Assembly: GCF_900129425.1 (NCBI RefSeq)
Contig: NZ_LT670817.1
Location: forward strand, 3,410,001-3,474,000
Source: Bradyrhizobium erythrophlei
GTDB taxonomy: Bacteria; Pseudomonadota; Alphaproteobacteria; Rhizobiales; Xanthobacteraceae
Direction of reading: 5' to 3'
Length of the DNA stretch: 64,000 bases
Position 1 is the stretch's first letter. Each line of letters starts with the position of its first letter. Of the stretch, positions 58,325-64,000 are shown piece by piece. The notes beneath the pieces were generated by a model. The model searched no databases. It saw only the letters and a program-made list of their open reading frames with translations, and had not been told where the DNA came from. Position numbers and translations under genes: made by a program.

Positions 58325-58525
58325 TCATTCCCGTATCTGTTCGCCGAGACTCCGAAGGTGCTCCTTGCAGGCCTCGATCAGTTGCTGGATCTGGGACTCG
58401 GAGAGACCGTATTCATCTCTCCTCTTGCGCTCACCGTCCCACCAGGCCCGGAGGTCCTCCGCACTCTTGGCGAGTGGGATGACCTCCAGTGCGAGGTTGA
58501 CGTAGACGCGGGCCTTAAGCCGCAT
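58325..58525 (-). CDS. Small phage hypothetical protein
   Basis: A 66-residue helical protein, SAEDLRAWWDGERKRRDEYG then LSESQIQQLIEACKEHLRSL. The pattern AWW...ER...L is common in small phage early proteins. Its start overlaps the end of the Rad52-like gene (11 bp), indicating coupling. Function unknown. Confidence 0.6.
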   Translation of the reverse strand: MRLKARVYVNLALEVIPLAKSAEDLRAWWDGERKRRDEYGLSESQIQQLIEACKEHLRSLGEQIRE

Positions 58526-59297
58526 CGTCCTGGGTCTTCGCCTGCTTCAGCTCCTGCGACTTTTTGCTGGCGAGGTCGCGGATGAACTTCTCGTCAGCCT
58601 CGTGGAGCTTCTCCATATCCGGCGCGAACTCCGGATCGGCGATCGCCTCCATGACCGCTTTCACGGTCTTGGCGGACTTGATGGTCGCCTCCCACTTGTC
58701 GAGGATGGCGTCCTGCTCCTTCTCGTCGATGGAGGACTTGCGCACGGCCTTGTCGTCCTTCTTCGACGATCCGCCCTTGTCGGACGACTTGCCGCTGTCG
58801 CGGTTGTTGTCGTTGTCGAACTCGTCGGCGTTCCGGAAGTCCTGCTTCAGGTCGCTGACATAGCGGTTGTCGTCGTACATGCCGAGGTGGATGTCAGCCG
58901 CGAAGCCGAGCGTGCTGAGGCACTTGCTCAGTGCGTCGGTCAGCGACTTCTTCGGCGCCTCTTCATCGGTGAACCAGCCGTTCTTGTTCTTGCCGACGAA
59001 GGTGGTCTGACCGAAATGCTCGATCTCACCACGCTCGCTGTTCCACTTGTACCAGAGCCTGAGCCGCAGGACGTGTACGACATCCTTGTCCTGGCCGGGT
59101 TGATATTTCTCCTCGACGATGTTCCAGCCCCAACCGATACCGATCGGGCCGAACATCTTGGTCGCCTTCTTGATGAGATATGTGGCGTTGGTGGCGGTAC
59201 CCTTGAAACCGCCACCACGGTTGAACTGCTTTGTGTAGTTCGGATCAGTCTGCTCGACCTCATTCCAGATCGCGAGATTGTCTTGCTGATTGCTCAT
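58515..59297 (-). CDS. Rad52-like single-strand annealing protein
   Basis: A 260-residue protein. The N-terminal half (RGGGFKGTATNATYLIKKAT, MFGPIGIGWGWNIVEEKY, then EEAPKKSLTDALSKCLSTLG and FAADIHLGMYDDNRYVSDLK) resembles phage Rad52/Sak-type annealing proteins. The C-terminal half is charged and low-complexity (NNRDSGKSSDKGGSSKKDDK), as in such proteins and likely an SSB- or DNA-interaction tail. It is encoded next to a YqaJ exonuclease, so together they would form a two-component recombination system like Exo/Beta. Confidence 0.6.
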   Translation of the reverse strand: MSNQQDNLAIWNEVEQTDPNYTKQFNRGGGFKGTATNATYLIKKATKMFGPIGIGWGWNIVEEKYQPGQDKDVVHVLRLRLWYKWNSERGEIEHFGQTTFVGKNKNGWFTDEEAPKKSLTDALSKCLSTLGFAADIHLGMYDDNRYVSDLKQDFRNADEFDNDNNRDSGKSSDKGGSSKKDDKAVRKSSIDEKEQDAILDKWEATIKSAKTVKAVMEAIADPEFAPDMEKLHEADEKFIRDLASKKSQELKQAKTQDDAA

Positions 59298-59334
59298 CTT
59301 CTTCCTCGTTGGTGAATGGTGAAGGGCAGGGGCA

Positions 59335-60291
59335 TCACGCCGCCTCTGCCGCCTCGGTGTTGTCGTTGTCGGCCGCCTTCTTCTTGGTGGCGCGCTTCTT
59401 CTTCGGAGCTGGGGGGAACCAGGCCTGCTGCTCGTCGATCTTCGCGACCTCGTCCTTGTCGCAATCGATCAGCAGCTTGCCGTCCTTGGACAGCTTGATG
59501 GTCACGCCCTTGCCGGCCGCCTGCATCGCGTCTTCCGGCATCAGTTTCTTGATGGCCTTCTTCGCGGCATCGTGCTTCTTGGAGGCAGTCAGCGTCTGGA
59601 GCAGGACGGCGGCTTGCTCGCCCCACTCGTTGCTCTCGTTCATGTCGATGACCTTGACGCGCTCGATGAGCGGGACCTCGATCGTCGGGTTGCCCGGAGT
59701 CTTGCCGGTCTCGACGCAGTCCCAGAACGCCTTCTCGGCCTTGAGCAGCTCGACCTGGTAGAAGATGTCGGCCTCGATCTCGACGCGGTACCACTGCGCG
59801 GCGCCGGTCAGGATCGACAGGTACGATGACGGAAGACCGGTCACCATCATGTTGTGCTGACACTGCGGGAAGTATTTCGTAACCGCGTTGTCGATCGAGA
59901 ACCCGAACGGGAACATGAACTTGAACTCGACCATGGCGAACGGCTTGCCGGACTCAGTCGTCCGAACCAACCCGTCCAGCGTGGCGTGAGCCTTGTCCCA
60001 GTCCTCGTAGAAGACCTTGTCCTGCTCGTTGGTGACCCACCAGCCGGTGTCCTTTTCGAACAGGTCGGCGTTCAGCGGCTCGGTCAGGTTGCCGAGGTTG
60101 ATCAGGATCACCTCGCTAAGATCCTCCGGCGCAATCTCGCCACGCTTCTCGGCCCACAAGCGCTCGATTGCGTCCTGGTCGCCGGACATGATGATCTTGG
60201 CATCGGATCCGCCAATGGATGCGCGGCGGGCGTTGCGGGCCTCTGCGGACATTCCGATGTGCCCGGTGCGGCGGTAGAGAGACGGTTGCAT
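59335..60291 (-). CDS. YqaJ-family phage recombination exonuclease
   Basis: A 318-residue protein. Features of the YqaJ/lambda-Exo PD-(D/E)XK family: NARRASIGGSDAKIIMSGD near 23, LINLGNLTEPLNADLFEKDT near 63, HATLDGLVRT (Asp near 103) and KPFAMVEFKF (E-x-K near 120), then KYFPQCQHNMMVTGLPSSYL. It resects double-strand ends to give 3' overhangs. A basic Ala/Lys C-terminus (KKKRATKKKAADNDN) follows. ATG at 60291 with AAGGAG upstream; copy C of the 16-bp motif ends 12 bp before that site. Confidence 0.85.
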   Translation of the reverse strand: MQPSLYRRTGHIGMSAEARNARRASIGGSDAKIIMSGDQDAIERLWAEKRGEIAPEDLSEVILINLGNLTEPLNADLFEKDTGWWVTNEQDKVFYEDWDKAHATLDGLVRTTESGKPFAMVEFKFMFPFGFSIDNAVTKYFPQCQHNMMVTGLPSSYLSILTGAAQWYRVEIEADIFYQVELLKAEKAFWDCVETGKTPGNPTIEVPLIERVKVIDMNESNEWGEQAAVLLQTLTASKKHDAAKKAIKKLMPEDAMQAAGKGVTIKLSKDGKLLIDCDKDEVAKIDEQQAWFPPAPKKKRATKKKAADNDNTEAAEAA

Positions 60292-60303
60292 TTCAGTACT
60301 CCT

Positions 60304-60319
60304 TTTGCATTCAAGCAAA
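60304..60319 (-). promoter_or_regulatory. 16-bp operator-like motif, copy C
   Basis: TTTGCTTGAATGCAAA directly after the stop codon of the DnaQ-like gene and just upstream of the ribosome-binding site of the YqaJ gene. A TTGATT overlaps its left edge; no clear -10 follows. Confidence 0.65.
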
Positions 60320-61003
60320 TCAATTGGCGCAGTAATCCAGCCAGATGGACTTATCACCCATGGTTTCGACGAAGGCCTTGTGCGCAGCCCGGTCTTCGTC
60401 GGTTACTCTCGACGGCAGCGGGACAGGTCTCTGTCTCGCCGGAACTAATGTTTCATCCTTCTGCTCGGCAAAGAGATCGAGGGTCATGCCGAACTGGCGA
60501 CCGCCTCGAAGCTCGATGTACACTTCCGTCAGCAGCTCGGCGTCGAGCAGAGCGCCGTGCTTGGTGCGTTTGCTGATGTCGATCTTGAACGCCCGGCACA
60601 GCGAATCCAGCGTGTGCCGAGAGCCAGGTCTCTGTTCCCTCGCGAGCGCCAGGCTGTCGACCACCTCGTTCTCAAGAGGCGGAAGGTTGAGCCTGTCCAG
60701 CTCGGCGTTCAGCATCCCGATGTCGAAGGACGCATTGTGGGCGACCAGCGTGGCACCTTCGATGAAGGTCAGGAACGAGTTGACCGTTCGTCTGAACGTT
60801 GGCTTCGTCTTCAGGAACTCGTTGCTGAGTCCATGGACCTTGAAGGCTTCCCGGTGAACCGGGTGCGTTGGGTTGATGTATTTGTGGTAGGTTGTCCCGG
60901 TCACCTTGAGATCAATGATCTCGACACAGCCGATTTCGACGAAGCGATCTACCTTCCGATCGAGCCCCGTCGTCTCCGTGTCGATGATGATCTCTCGTTT
61001 CAA
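60320..61003 (-). CDS. dnaQ: DnaQ-type 3'-5' exonuclease, phage
   Basis: A 227-residue DEDDh exonuclease. Exo I is IIIDTETTGL (D-x-E, residues 6-14), Exo II LVAHNASFDIGMLNAELD (near 86-103) and Exo III KRTKHGALLDAELLTEVYIE (H-x4-D, near 148-153). This is the proofreading-exonuclease family of DNA polymerase III epsilon. The C-terminal part (GMTLDLFAEQKDETLVPARQ, then HKAFVETMGDKSIWLDYC) resembles host DnaQ tails. No phage polymerase is in view, so it may act with the host replisome or in recombination. Confidence 0.85.
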   Translation of the reverse strand: MKREIIIDTETTGLDRKVDRFVEIGCVEIIDLKVTGTTYHKYINPTHPVHREAFKVHGLSNEFLKTKPTFRRTVNSFLTFIEGATLVAHNASFDIGMLNAELDRLNLPPLENEVVDSLALAREQRPGSRHTLDSLCRAFKIDISKRTKHGALLDAELLTEVYIELRGGRQFGMTLDLFAEQKDETLVPARQRPVPLPSRVTDEDRAAHKAFVETMGDKSIWLDYCAN

Positions 61004-61248
61004 CGCAGCTTCCGTGATATGGGGTCAATTCCGTCCAGCTCCATCTGCGTCCAGATCAGCTGGTCTATTCGGTCGATGTAGGCCTCACAGGCAGACATGA
61101 CGGCTGCCCGGTATCTGATGATGTCGTCTGCTGAGCCGTGGAGGAGCATCGCCTCGTAAGCCTTCACGCAGGAGTCCATGATCTTCTTGGAGGACTCCAG
61201 CGCGAGGTACGCATCGGTGACCGCCTGGCGTCTTTGCTCAAGAGCCAT
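61000..61248 (-). CDS. Small phage hypothetical protein
   Basis: An 82-residue all-alpha protein, LEQRRQAVTDAYLALESSKK, YEAMLLHGSADDIIRYRAAV, MSACEAYIDRIDQLIWTQME. ATGA-type overlap with the DnaQ gene start (its stop lies at 61000). Function unknown. Confidence 0.6.
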   Translation of the reverse strand: MALEQRRQAVTDAYLALESSKKIMDSCVKAYEAMLLHGSADDIIRYRAAVMSACEAYIDRIDQLIWTQMELDGIDPISRKLR

Positions 61249-61828
61249 AGGTTTCCTCGAACTTGAGGCCGGCGGCCGGCACGATGTGAAGGTCCGTCTT
61301 CAACCCGACCAGGATGAAGCCGATCGCGCGGGTACGGATCTCGAGAGCGATCTGCCGGTGGGTCGGCTTGCGCGTCGGGCAATAGAGCCGATGCACAATC
61401 TCCTGATCTCCGCCACGGGCGAGCGCGATTGCTGCCTTGGTGAGGCGATCAGGCAGGCGGGCGACGTTGCACCAACGCATCCAGGATAGGACGCCAAGCG
61501 CCCTGTCGAGGTCGTCACGTTGGGGAGCAGTCTTGGTCTGGCCGTCATAGGGCTTCATCGCACTGAGGATGCGGTTCAGCTCGATTTCGGTCAGCTCGGC
61601 ACGCGACATGCCGATCATGTTCCAGCCACCAGAACGGTTGCCGGAGGTCAGCCACCTGCGCTCCTGATCTGGGATCTTGTCGACAACTTCGACAGCTTCC
61701 GTCAGCAGCGACCAGATGACATCGCTATGCCTTGCACGATCGCCCTTTAAGGCAACGGCCAGCTCACCACCATGGGAGAGCCAGCCGATTGCTTTCGTGC
61801 GATCCTCAAGCGAGGATGAGATCGTCAT
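61238..61828 (-). CDS. DUF6362-like phage protein
   Basis: A 196-residue protein with EAVEVVDKIPDQERRWLTSG, LDRALGVLSWMRWCNVARLP and RTRAIGFILVGLKTDLH. The WLTSG / RALG..SWM patterns resemble DUF6362-type phage regulators related to GcrA, but the match is weak. Overlaps both neighbours by about 10-20 bp, so it is part of the early operon. Function unknown. Confidence 0.55.
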   Translation of the reverse strand: MTISSSLEDRTKAIGWLSHGGELAVALKGDRARHSDVIWSLLTEAVEVVDKIPDQERRWLTSGNRSGGWNMIGMSRAELTEIELNRILSAMKPYDGQTKTAPQRDDLDRALGVLSWMRWCNVARLPDRLTKAAIALARGGDQEIVHRLYCPTRKPTHRQIALEIRTRAIGFILVGLKTDLHIVPAAGLKFEETYGS

Positions 61829-62153
61829 TCGAGATCTTTGGTTTGGCGCTGCCGTAATCGATCCGGCGGCGGGTTGCGCGGTACTCGAAGACGTTCGTGG
61901 CGATACGCTTCTGCGTCAGGTGAAGATTACCTTCAGCAGCATCCTCACGGATGCGGTCGGCCAGAACGTTTAGGGTTGCGATACGCAGGCGATCATTCCC
62001 GCGCAGCACATCGTTGTCCGGGATCACGACCTGCCGGTCGAACTGGAGGTCGCCCTGCCAGTAGACCAGGAGGTCGCCTTCCGACGACGCCTTGAGCCAA
62101 TCGTAATAGTCGGAGAGGGCGCCTGGAGCGACCTCAAGGACTGTGCGCTCCAT
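61806..62153 (-). CDS. Phage early hypothetical protein
   Basis: A 115-residue protein, APGALSDYYDWLKASSEGDL, LVYWQGDLQFDRQVVIPDND, EDAAEGNLHLTQKRIATNVF. The EGDLLVYWxGDL segment and the following winged-helix-like GNLHLTQKRI pattern recur in alphaproteobacterial prophages. It overlaps the next gene by 23 bp. Function unknown. Confidence 0.6.
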   Translation of the reverse strand: MERTVLEVAPGALSDYYDWLKASSEGDLLVYWQGDLQFDRQVVIPDNDVLRGNDRLRIATLNVLADRIREDAAEGNLHLTQKRIATNVFEYRATRRRIDYGSAKPKISNDDLILA

Positions 62154-62155
62154 GG

Positions 62156-62551
62156 TCAGATCTCGCTGCGTTCCTGGTCGACCAGGCTGGCGTACAGGCC
62201 GGCGAGGGCCGTCACACCTTCCACGATCGCGCCGAGCTGATCGAGCTGCTCAGCGGGGTTGAGGACGTCCGGAACTTCGGACAGCTCGAAGTCCGGCTCG
62301 AAGTCGATGTCGAACTCGAAGTCGTCATCGTCAGCGAACTCGTCGTCTTCGCTCTCGACGCAGTTGAACAGGTCGTTGACCATTACCATGGCGACGTGAT
62401 CGAGCAGCTCGTCGAGCGAGCCAACAGGGGTTGCCTCATCCATGCAGATGCCTGGCGGACAGGAGCACACACCGTGCTCTGCGGCTTCCTGAGCATGGTG
62501 GGCTTCGAACATCGAAGCCAGACCGCCCTGGTCAACTTGGAAAACTCTCAT
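62156..62551 (-). CDS. Very acidic phage hypothetical protein
   Basis: A 131-residue protein. The N-terminal part holds Cys in GVCSCPPGICMDEATP; the middle is highly acidic (ESEDDEFADDDDFEFDID); the C-terminus is helical (LDQLGAIVEGVTALAGLYAS). Acidic phage proteins of this type sometimes mimic DNA or inhibit host enzymes, but nothing identifies the target. First gene after a terminator, so its promoter must lie in 62552-62565 or upstream. Confidence 0.6.
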   Translation of the reverse strand: MRVFQVDQGGLASMFEAHHAQEAAEHGVCSCPPGICMDEATPVGSLDELLDHVAMVMVNDLFNCVESEDDEFADDDDFEFDIDFEPDFELSEVPDVLNPAEQLDQLGAIVEGVTALAGLYASLVDQERSEI

Positions 62552-62563
62552 TTGATCTCCGTG

Positions 62564-62617
62564 TGAAAAAACAATAGGGGCGCCTCCTGCACGCCAACCA
62601 AGAAAGGAGGCGCCCCC
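62564..62617 (-). terminator. Strong intrinsic terminator
   Basis: Perfect 12-bp arms GGGGCGCCTCCT and AGGAGGCGCCCC around a 16-nt loop, followed on the minus strand by TATTGTTTTTT. It ends the NUMOD4-HNH gene, insulating the genes downstream. Confidence 0.85.
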
Positions 62618-62651
62618 GATATTCCCCGCTCAACGGGGAAGCTCTGATGGA

Positions 62652-63059
62652 TTAGGCCGCTCGACGCTCCTCCCACATCTTCAAGCTCAGCTCCGAACGG
62701 AGACGCTTGAAGCCTGGGAAGTTGAGGTTCTGCTTCTGTGTGCCCCATTCGAGGTTGCTCGGTTTGTTGTTCGAGCTATCCTCGTCCAGGTGCATCACCA
62801 CAGCCTCTTCGAACGGCTTTGCCCCGTGGAAGGCCTCGCACACCAGGACATGAACCTTGTGGGTCTTGCCCTTGTAGACGAGGACGAAGCGCAGCTCTTC
62901 CGGATCCCAAGTGCCGGTGGTCGGCACTCCGCCGTAGACCCTGAACCCGCCCTTAGGGAGCGGAGCCAGGTGGGGCAACCTCATCACTCTTCCGAGTGCA
63001 GAGGCGAGGTACTCTGGAAGCCGGGGGATCGGCCTCCAGATCTCGTTGTTGTCGTTCAT
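62652..63059 (-). CDS. NUMOD4-HNH homing endonuclease
   Basis: A 135-residue protein. NUMOD4 motif IWRPIPRLPEYLASALGRVM at 7-26, then the HNH core with KVHVLVCEAFHGAKP and VVMHLDEDSSNNKPSNLEWG, TQKQNL, whose His-Asn residues are the catalytic pair. Free-standing phage homing endonucleases of this class cut at sites near their own insertion point. It sits between ssb and the early operon and is followed by its own terminator, as expected for a mobile cassette. Confidence 0.85.
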   Translation of the reverse strand: MNDNNEIWRPIPRLPEYLASALGRVMRLPHLAPLPKGGFRVYGGVPTTGTWDPEELRFVLVYKGKTHKVHVLVCEAFHGAKPFEEAVVMHLDEDSSNNKPSNLEWGTQKQNLNFPGFKRLRSELSLKMWEERRAA

Positions 63060-63080
63060 TACGCGGCTCGGCGACGTCGA

Positions 63081-63692
63081 CTAGAATGGAATTTCGTCGT
63101 CGAGGTCCGCGTTGCTGCGCGACGGGGCGCTGCGGCGTCCGCCACCTCTGTCATCGCTCCGGTCATCGTCACGGCGCGAGCTGCGCCCTTCCGAACGACC
63201 ACCGCGGTCGCCACCACGATCATCACCGTCGTCGCGGGAACGGCGGCTGCTGCCGCGGCTGCCACGATCGTCAGCACCGCGATTATCGTCACGGCTGCTG
63301 CGCGAACCACGGTCATCGCCACCACGATCATCGTCGCGGTCACGGCTGCCGCCGCTATCGCCCTTCGTGGAGATCAGGTCGATCGACTGAACGACGATCT
63401 CGGTCTTGTACCGATCCTTGCCGTCCTGATCTTCCCACTTCGTGGTCTGCAGCTTGCCCTCGACATATACCTTGTCGCCCTTGCTGAGGTACTGGTCGAC
63501 GACCTTGATGAGTCCTTCGAGCCAGACGACGCAGTTGTGCCACTCCGTCTTCTCTTTGCGTTCGCCGTCACGGTCACGCCACTTCTCGGTGGTGGCGATG
63601 CTGAAGTTCGCCACCTTGGTTCCGTTCTGCGTTGAACGGATCTCCGGATCCTTGCCGAGGTTGCCGACCAGGATCACCTTGTTAACTGCCAT
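63081..63692 (-). CDS. ssb: Single-stranded DNA-binding protein
   Basis: A 203-residue SSB. The OB-fold spans about 1-110 (NKVILVGNLGKDPEIRSTQN, EKTEWHNCVVWLEGLIKVVD, KGDKVYVEGKLQTTKWEDQD). A long Arg/Asp/Gly/Ser-rich linker follows and the protein ends DDEIPF, the acidic tip that binds RecQ, PriA and exonucleases. It coats phage ssDNA for replication and annealing with the YqaJ/Rad52-like pair. GGAGA-type site before the ATG at 63692; copy D of the 16-bp motif lies 38 bp upstream of it. Confidence 0.95.
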   Translation of the reverse strand: MAVNKVILVGNLGKDPEIRSTQNGTKVANFSIATTEKWRDRDGERKEKTEWHNCVVWLEGLIKVVDQYLSKGDKVYVEGKLQTTKWEDQDGKDRYKTEIVVQSIDLISTKGDSGGSRDRDDDRGGDDRGSRSSRDDNRGADDRGSRGSSRRSRDDGDDRGGDRGGRSEGRSSRRDDDRSDDRGGGRRSAPSRSNADLDDEIPF

Positions 63693-63730
63693 GTGCTCTC
63701 TCTCCTTCTCCGATTTGCATTAGCACAGCA

Positions 63731-63746
63731 TTTGCATTCAAGCAAA
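63731..63746 (-). promoter_or_regulatory. 16-bp operator-like motif, copy D
   Basis: TTTGCTTGAATGCAAA between the helicase end and ssb, with a partial second copy (TTTGCATTAGC, plus strand) at 63714-63724. The TTGCTT inside it and TAATGC 17 bp downstream could form a promoter. Confidence 0.65.
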
Positions 63747-63753
63747 TACTTTC

Positions 63754-64000
63754 TCAAAAATCTGGCTTACGAAATAGCGACGCCTTGTCGTCGAAGCTCA
63801 GATCCACGATCCCGGTGAGGCCGGCGATCCGCTTGAGGCGGACCTTGGCGATGATCACCTGTCGTTCGTTCGGCGCCTCCGCGATCCGCTCCTGGTCCGC
63901 ATGGACCACGATGCCGAGGTCGGCCTTGTTGTACCAGTGCGCCGAGTCCGAGATGTTGTAGAGGGTCGGAACCGACTTCAGGTCCAACTTGGTCGGATGG
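63754..64000 (-). CDS. DnaB/TWINKLE-type phage helicase, C-terminal end (partial)
   Basis: The frame is open to the window edge and reads HPTKLDLKSVPTLYNISDSA, HWYNKADLGIVVHADQERIA, then VIIAKVRLKRIAGLTGIVDL and SFDDKASLFRKPDF to the stop at 63754. The PTLYxISDSAHWYNKADLGIVVH block is the end of the RecA-like ATPase in phage primase-helicases and DnaB-like helicases. The N-terminal part lies beyond the window. Likely the replicative helicase of the element. Confidence 0.7.
   Translation of the reverse strand, partial: HPTKLDLKSVPTLYNISDSAHWYNKADLGIVVHADQERIAEAPNERQVIIAKVRLKRIAGLTGIVDLSFDDKASLFRKPDF

Noticed and set aside
63100..63360. Tandem repeats in ssb taken as a CRISPR-like array
   Set aside because: The periodic CGACGA/CACCACGATCATC units encode the disordered linker of SSB; there are no uniform spacers.
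62790..63635. 281-codon plus-strand frame opposite ssb
   Set aside because: Long Ala/Thr/Val runs are the complement of the repetitive Arg/Asp codons of the SSB linker.

Overview
The window looks like chromosomal DNA of a slow-growing rhizobial alphaproteobacterium of the Bradyrhizobium/Nitrobacteraceae group. The inference rests on high GC, many intergenic palindromic repeats of the kind common in that lineage, a eukaryote-type glutamine synthetase II beside a DUF2735 gene, a B12-dependent ribonucleotide reductase, an NDUFA12-type complex I accessory subunit, a BA14K-family protein and many DUF families typical of the group. No rRNA, intact tRNA or CRISPR array was seen.

Region 1 (0-9.8 kb) is accessory and partly decayed. 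A LysR regulator diverges from a leftward cluster of two carboxymuconolactone-decarboxylase-like genes (one frameshifted) and a beta-propeller gene. Then come an AraC regulator, a broken PAS/histidine-kinase remnant, an OpgC-type membrane protein, two short ORFs, a truncated DUF262/ParB-like gene near a degenerate tRNA-Ser 3' end, and a ~500-bp dispersed repeat.

Region 2 (9.8-26.9 kb) is mostly housekeeping or general metabolism: an orphan BtuF-like binding protein, thioesterase, GNAT, DUF2161 nuclease-like protein, duplicated GrlR-like protein, three SDRs (two here, one at 52 kb), SGNH hydrolase, tyrosine-type phosphatase, MliC-like inhibitor, and glnII with a textbook sigma-54 promoter and an upstream NtrC-type dyad. 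Sel1, ModA-like and MRJP-family proteins follow, with several small secreted proteins.

Region 3 (26.9-33.8 kb) is repeat-rich. It holds a second, inverted copy of the ~500-bp repeat and three copies of a 146-bp element with 17-bp terminal inverted repeats. Between them lie a fatty-acid desaturase paired with a PhnD-like binding protein, an RlpA lipoprotein, two tiny membrane proteins and a low-GC HEPN-like gene.

Region 4 (33.8-52.6 kb) carries nrdJ (with an intergenic-type palindrome inserted in its reading frame and a structured leader), a BA14K protein, NDUFA12, a divergent PfpI/GlxA pair, DUF4239 and DUF1254 proteins, a membrane-anchored TAXI binding protein next to a PAS histidine kinase, a cation/proton antiporter, an alpha/beta hydrolase and an SDR.

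Region 5 (about 52.75 kb to the right edge) is one end of a prophage or related integrative element. Every gene reads leftward: DnaB-like helicase end, SSB, NUMOD4-HNH endonuclease, small early genes, DnaQ-type exonuclease, YqaJ exonuclease, Rad52-like annealing protein, more small genes, HNH protein, MazG-like pyrophosphohydrolase, excisionase-like protein and tyrosine integrase. Exonuclease, annealing protein and SSB form a recombination module. A 16-bp motif (TTTGCTTGAATGCAAA on the coding strand) occurs three times exactly and once imperfectly at transcription-unit starts only in this region and looks like an element-specific operator. The other end of the element is outside the window.
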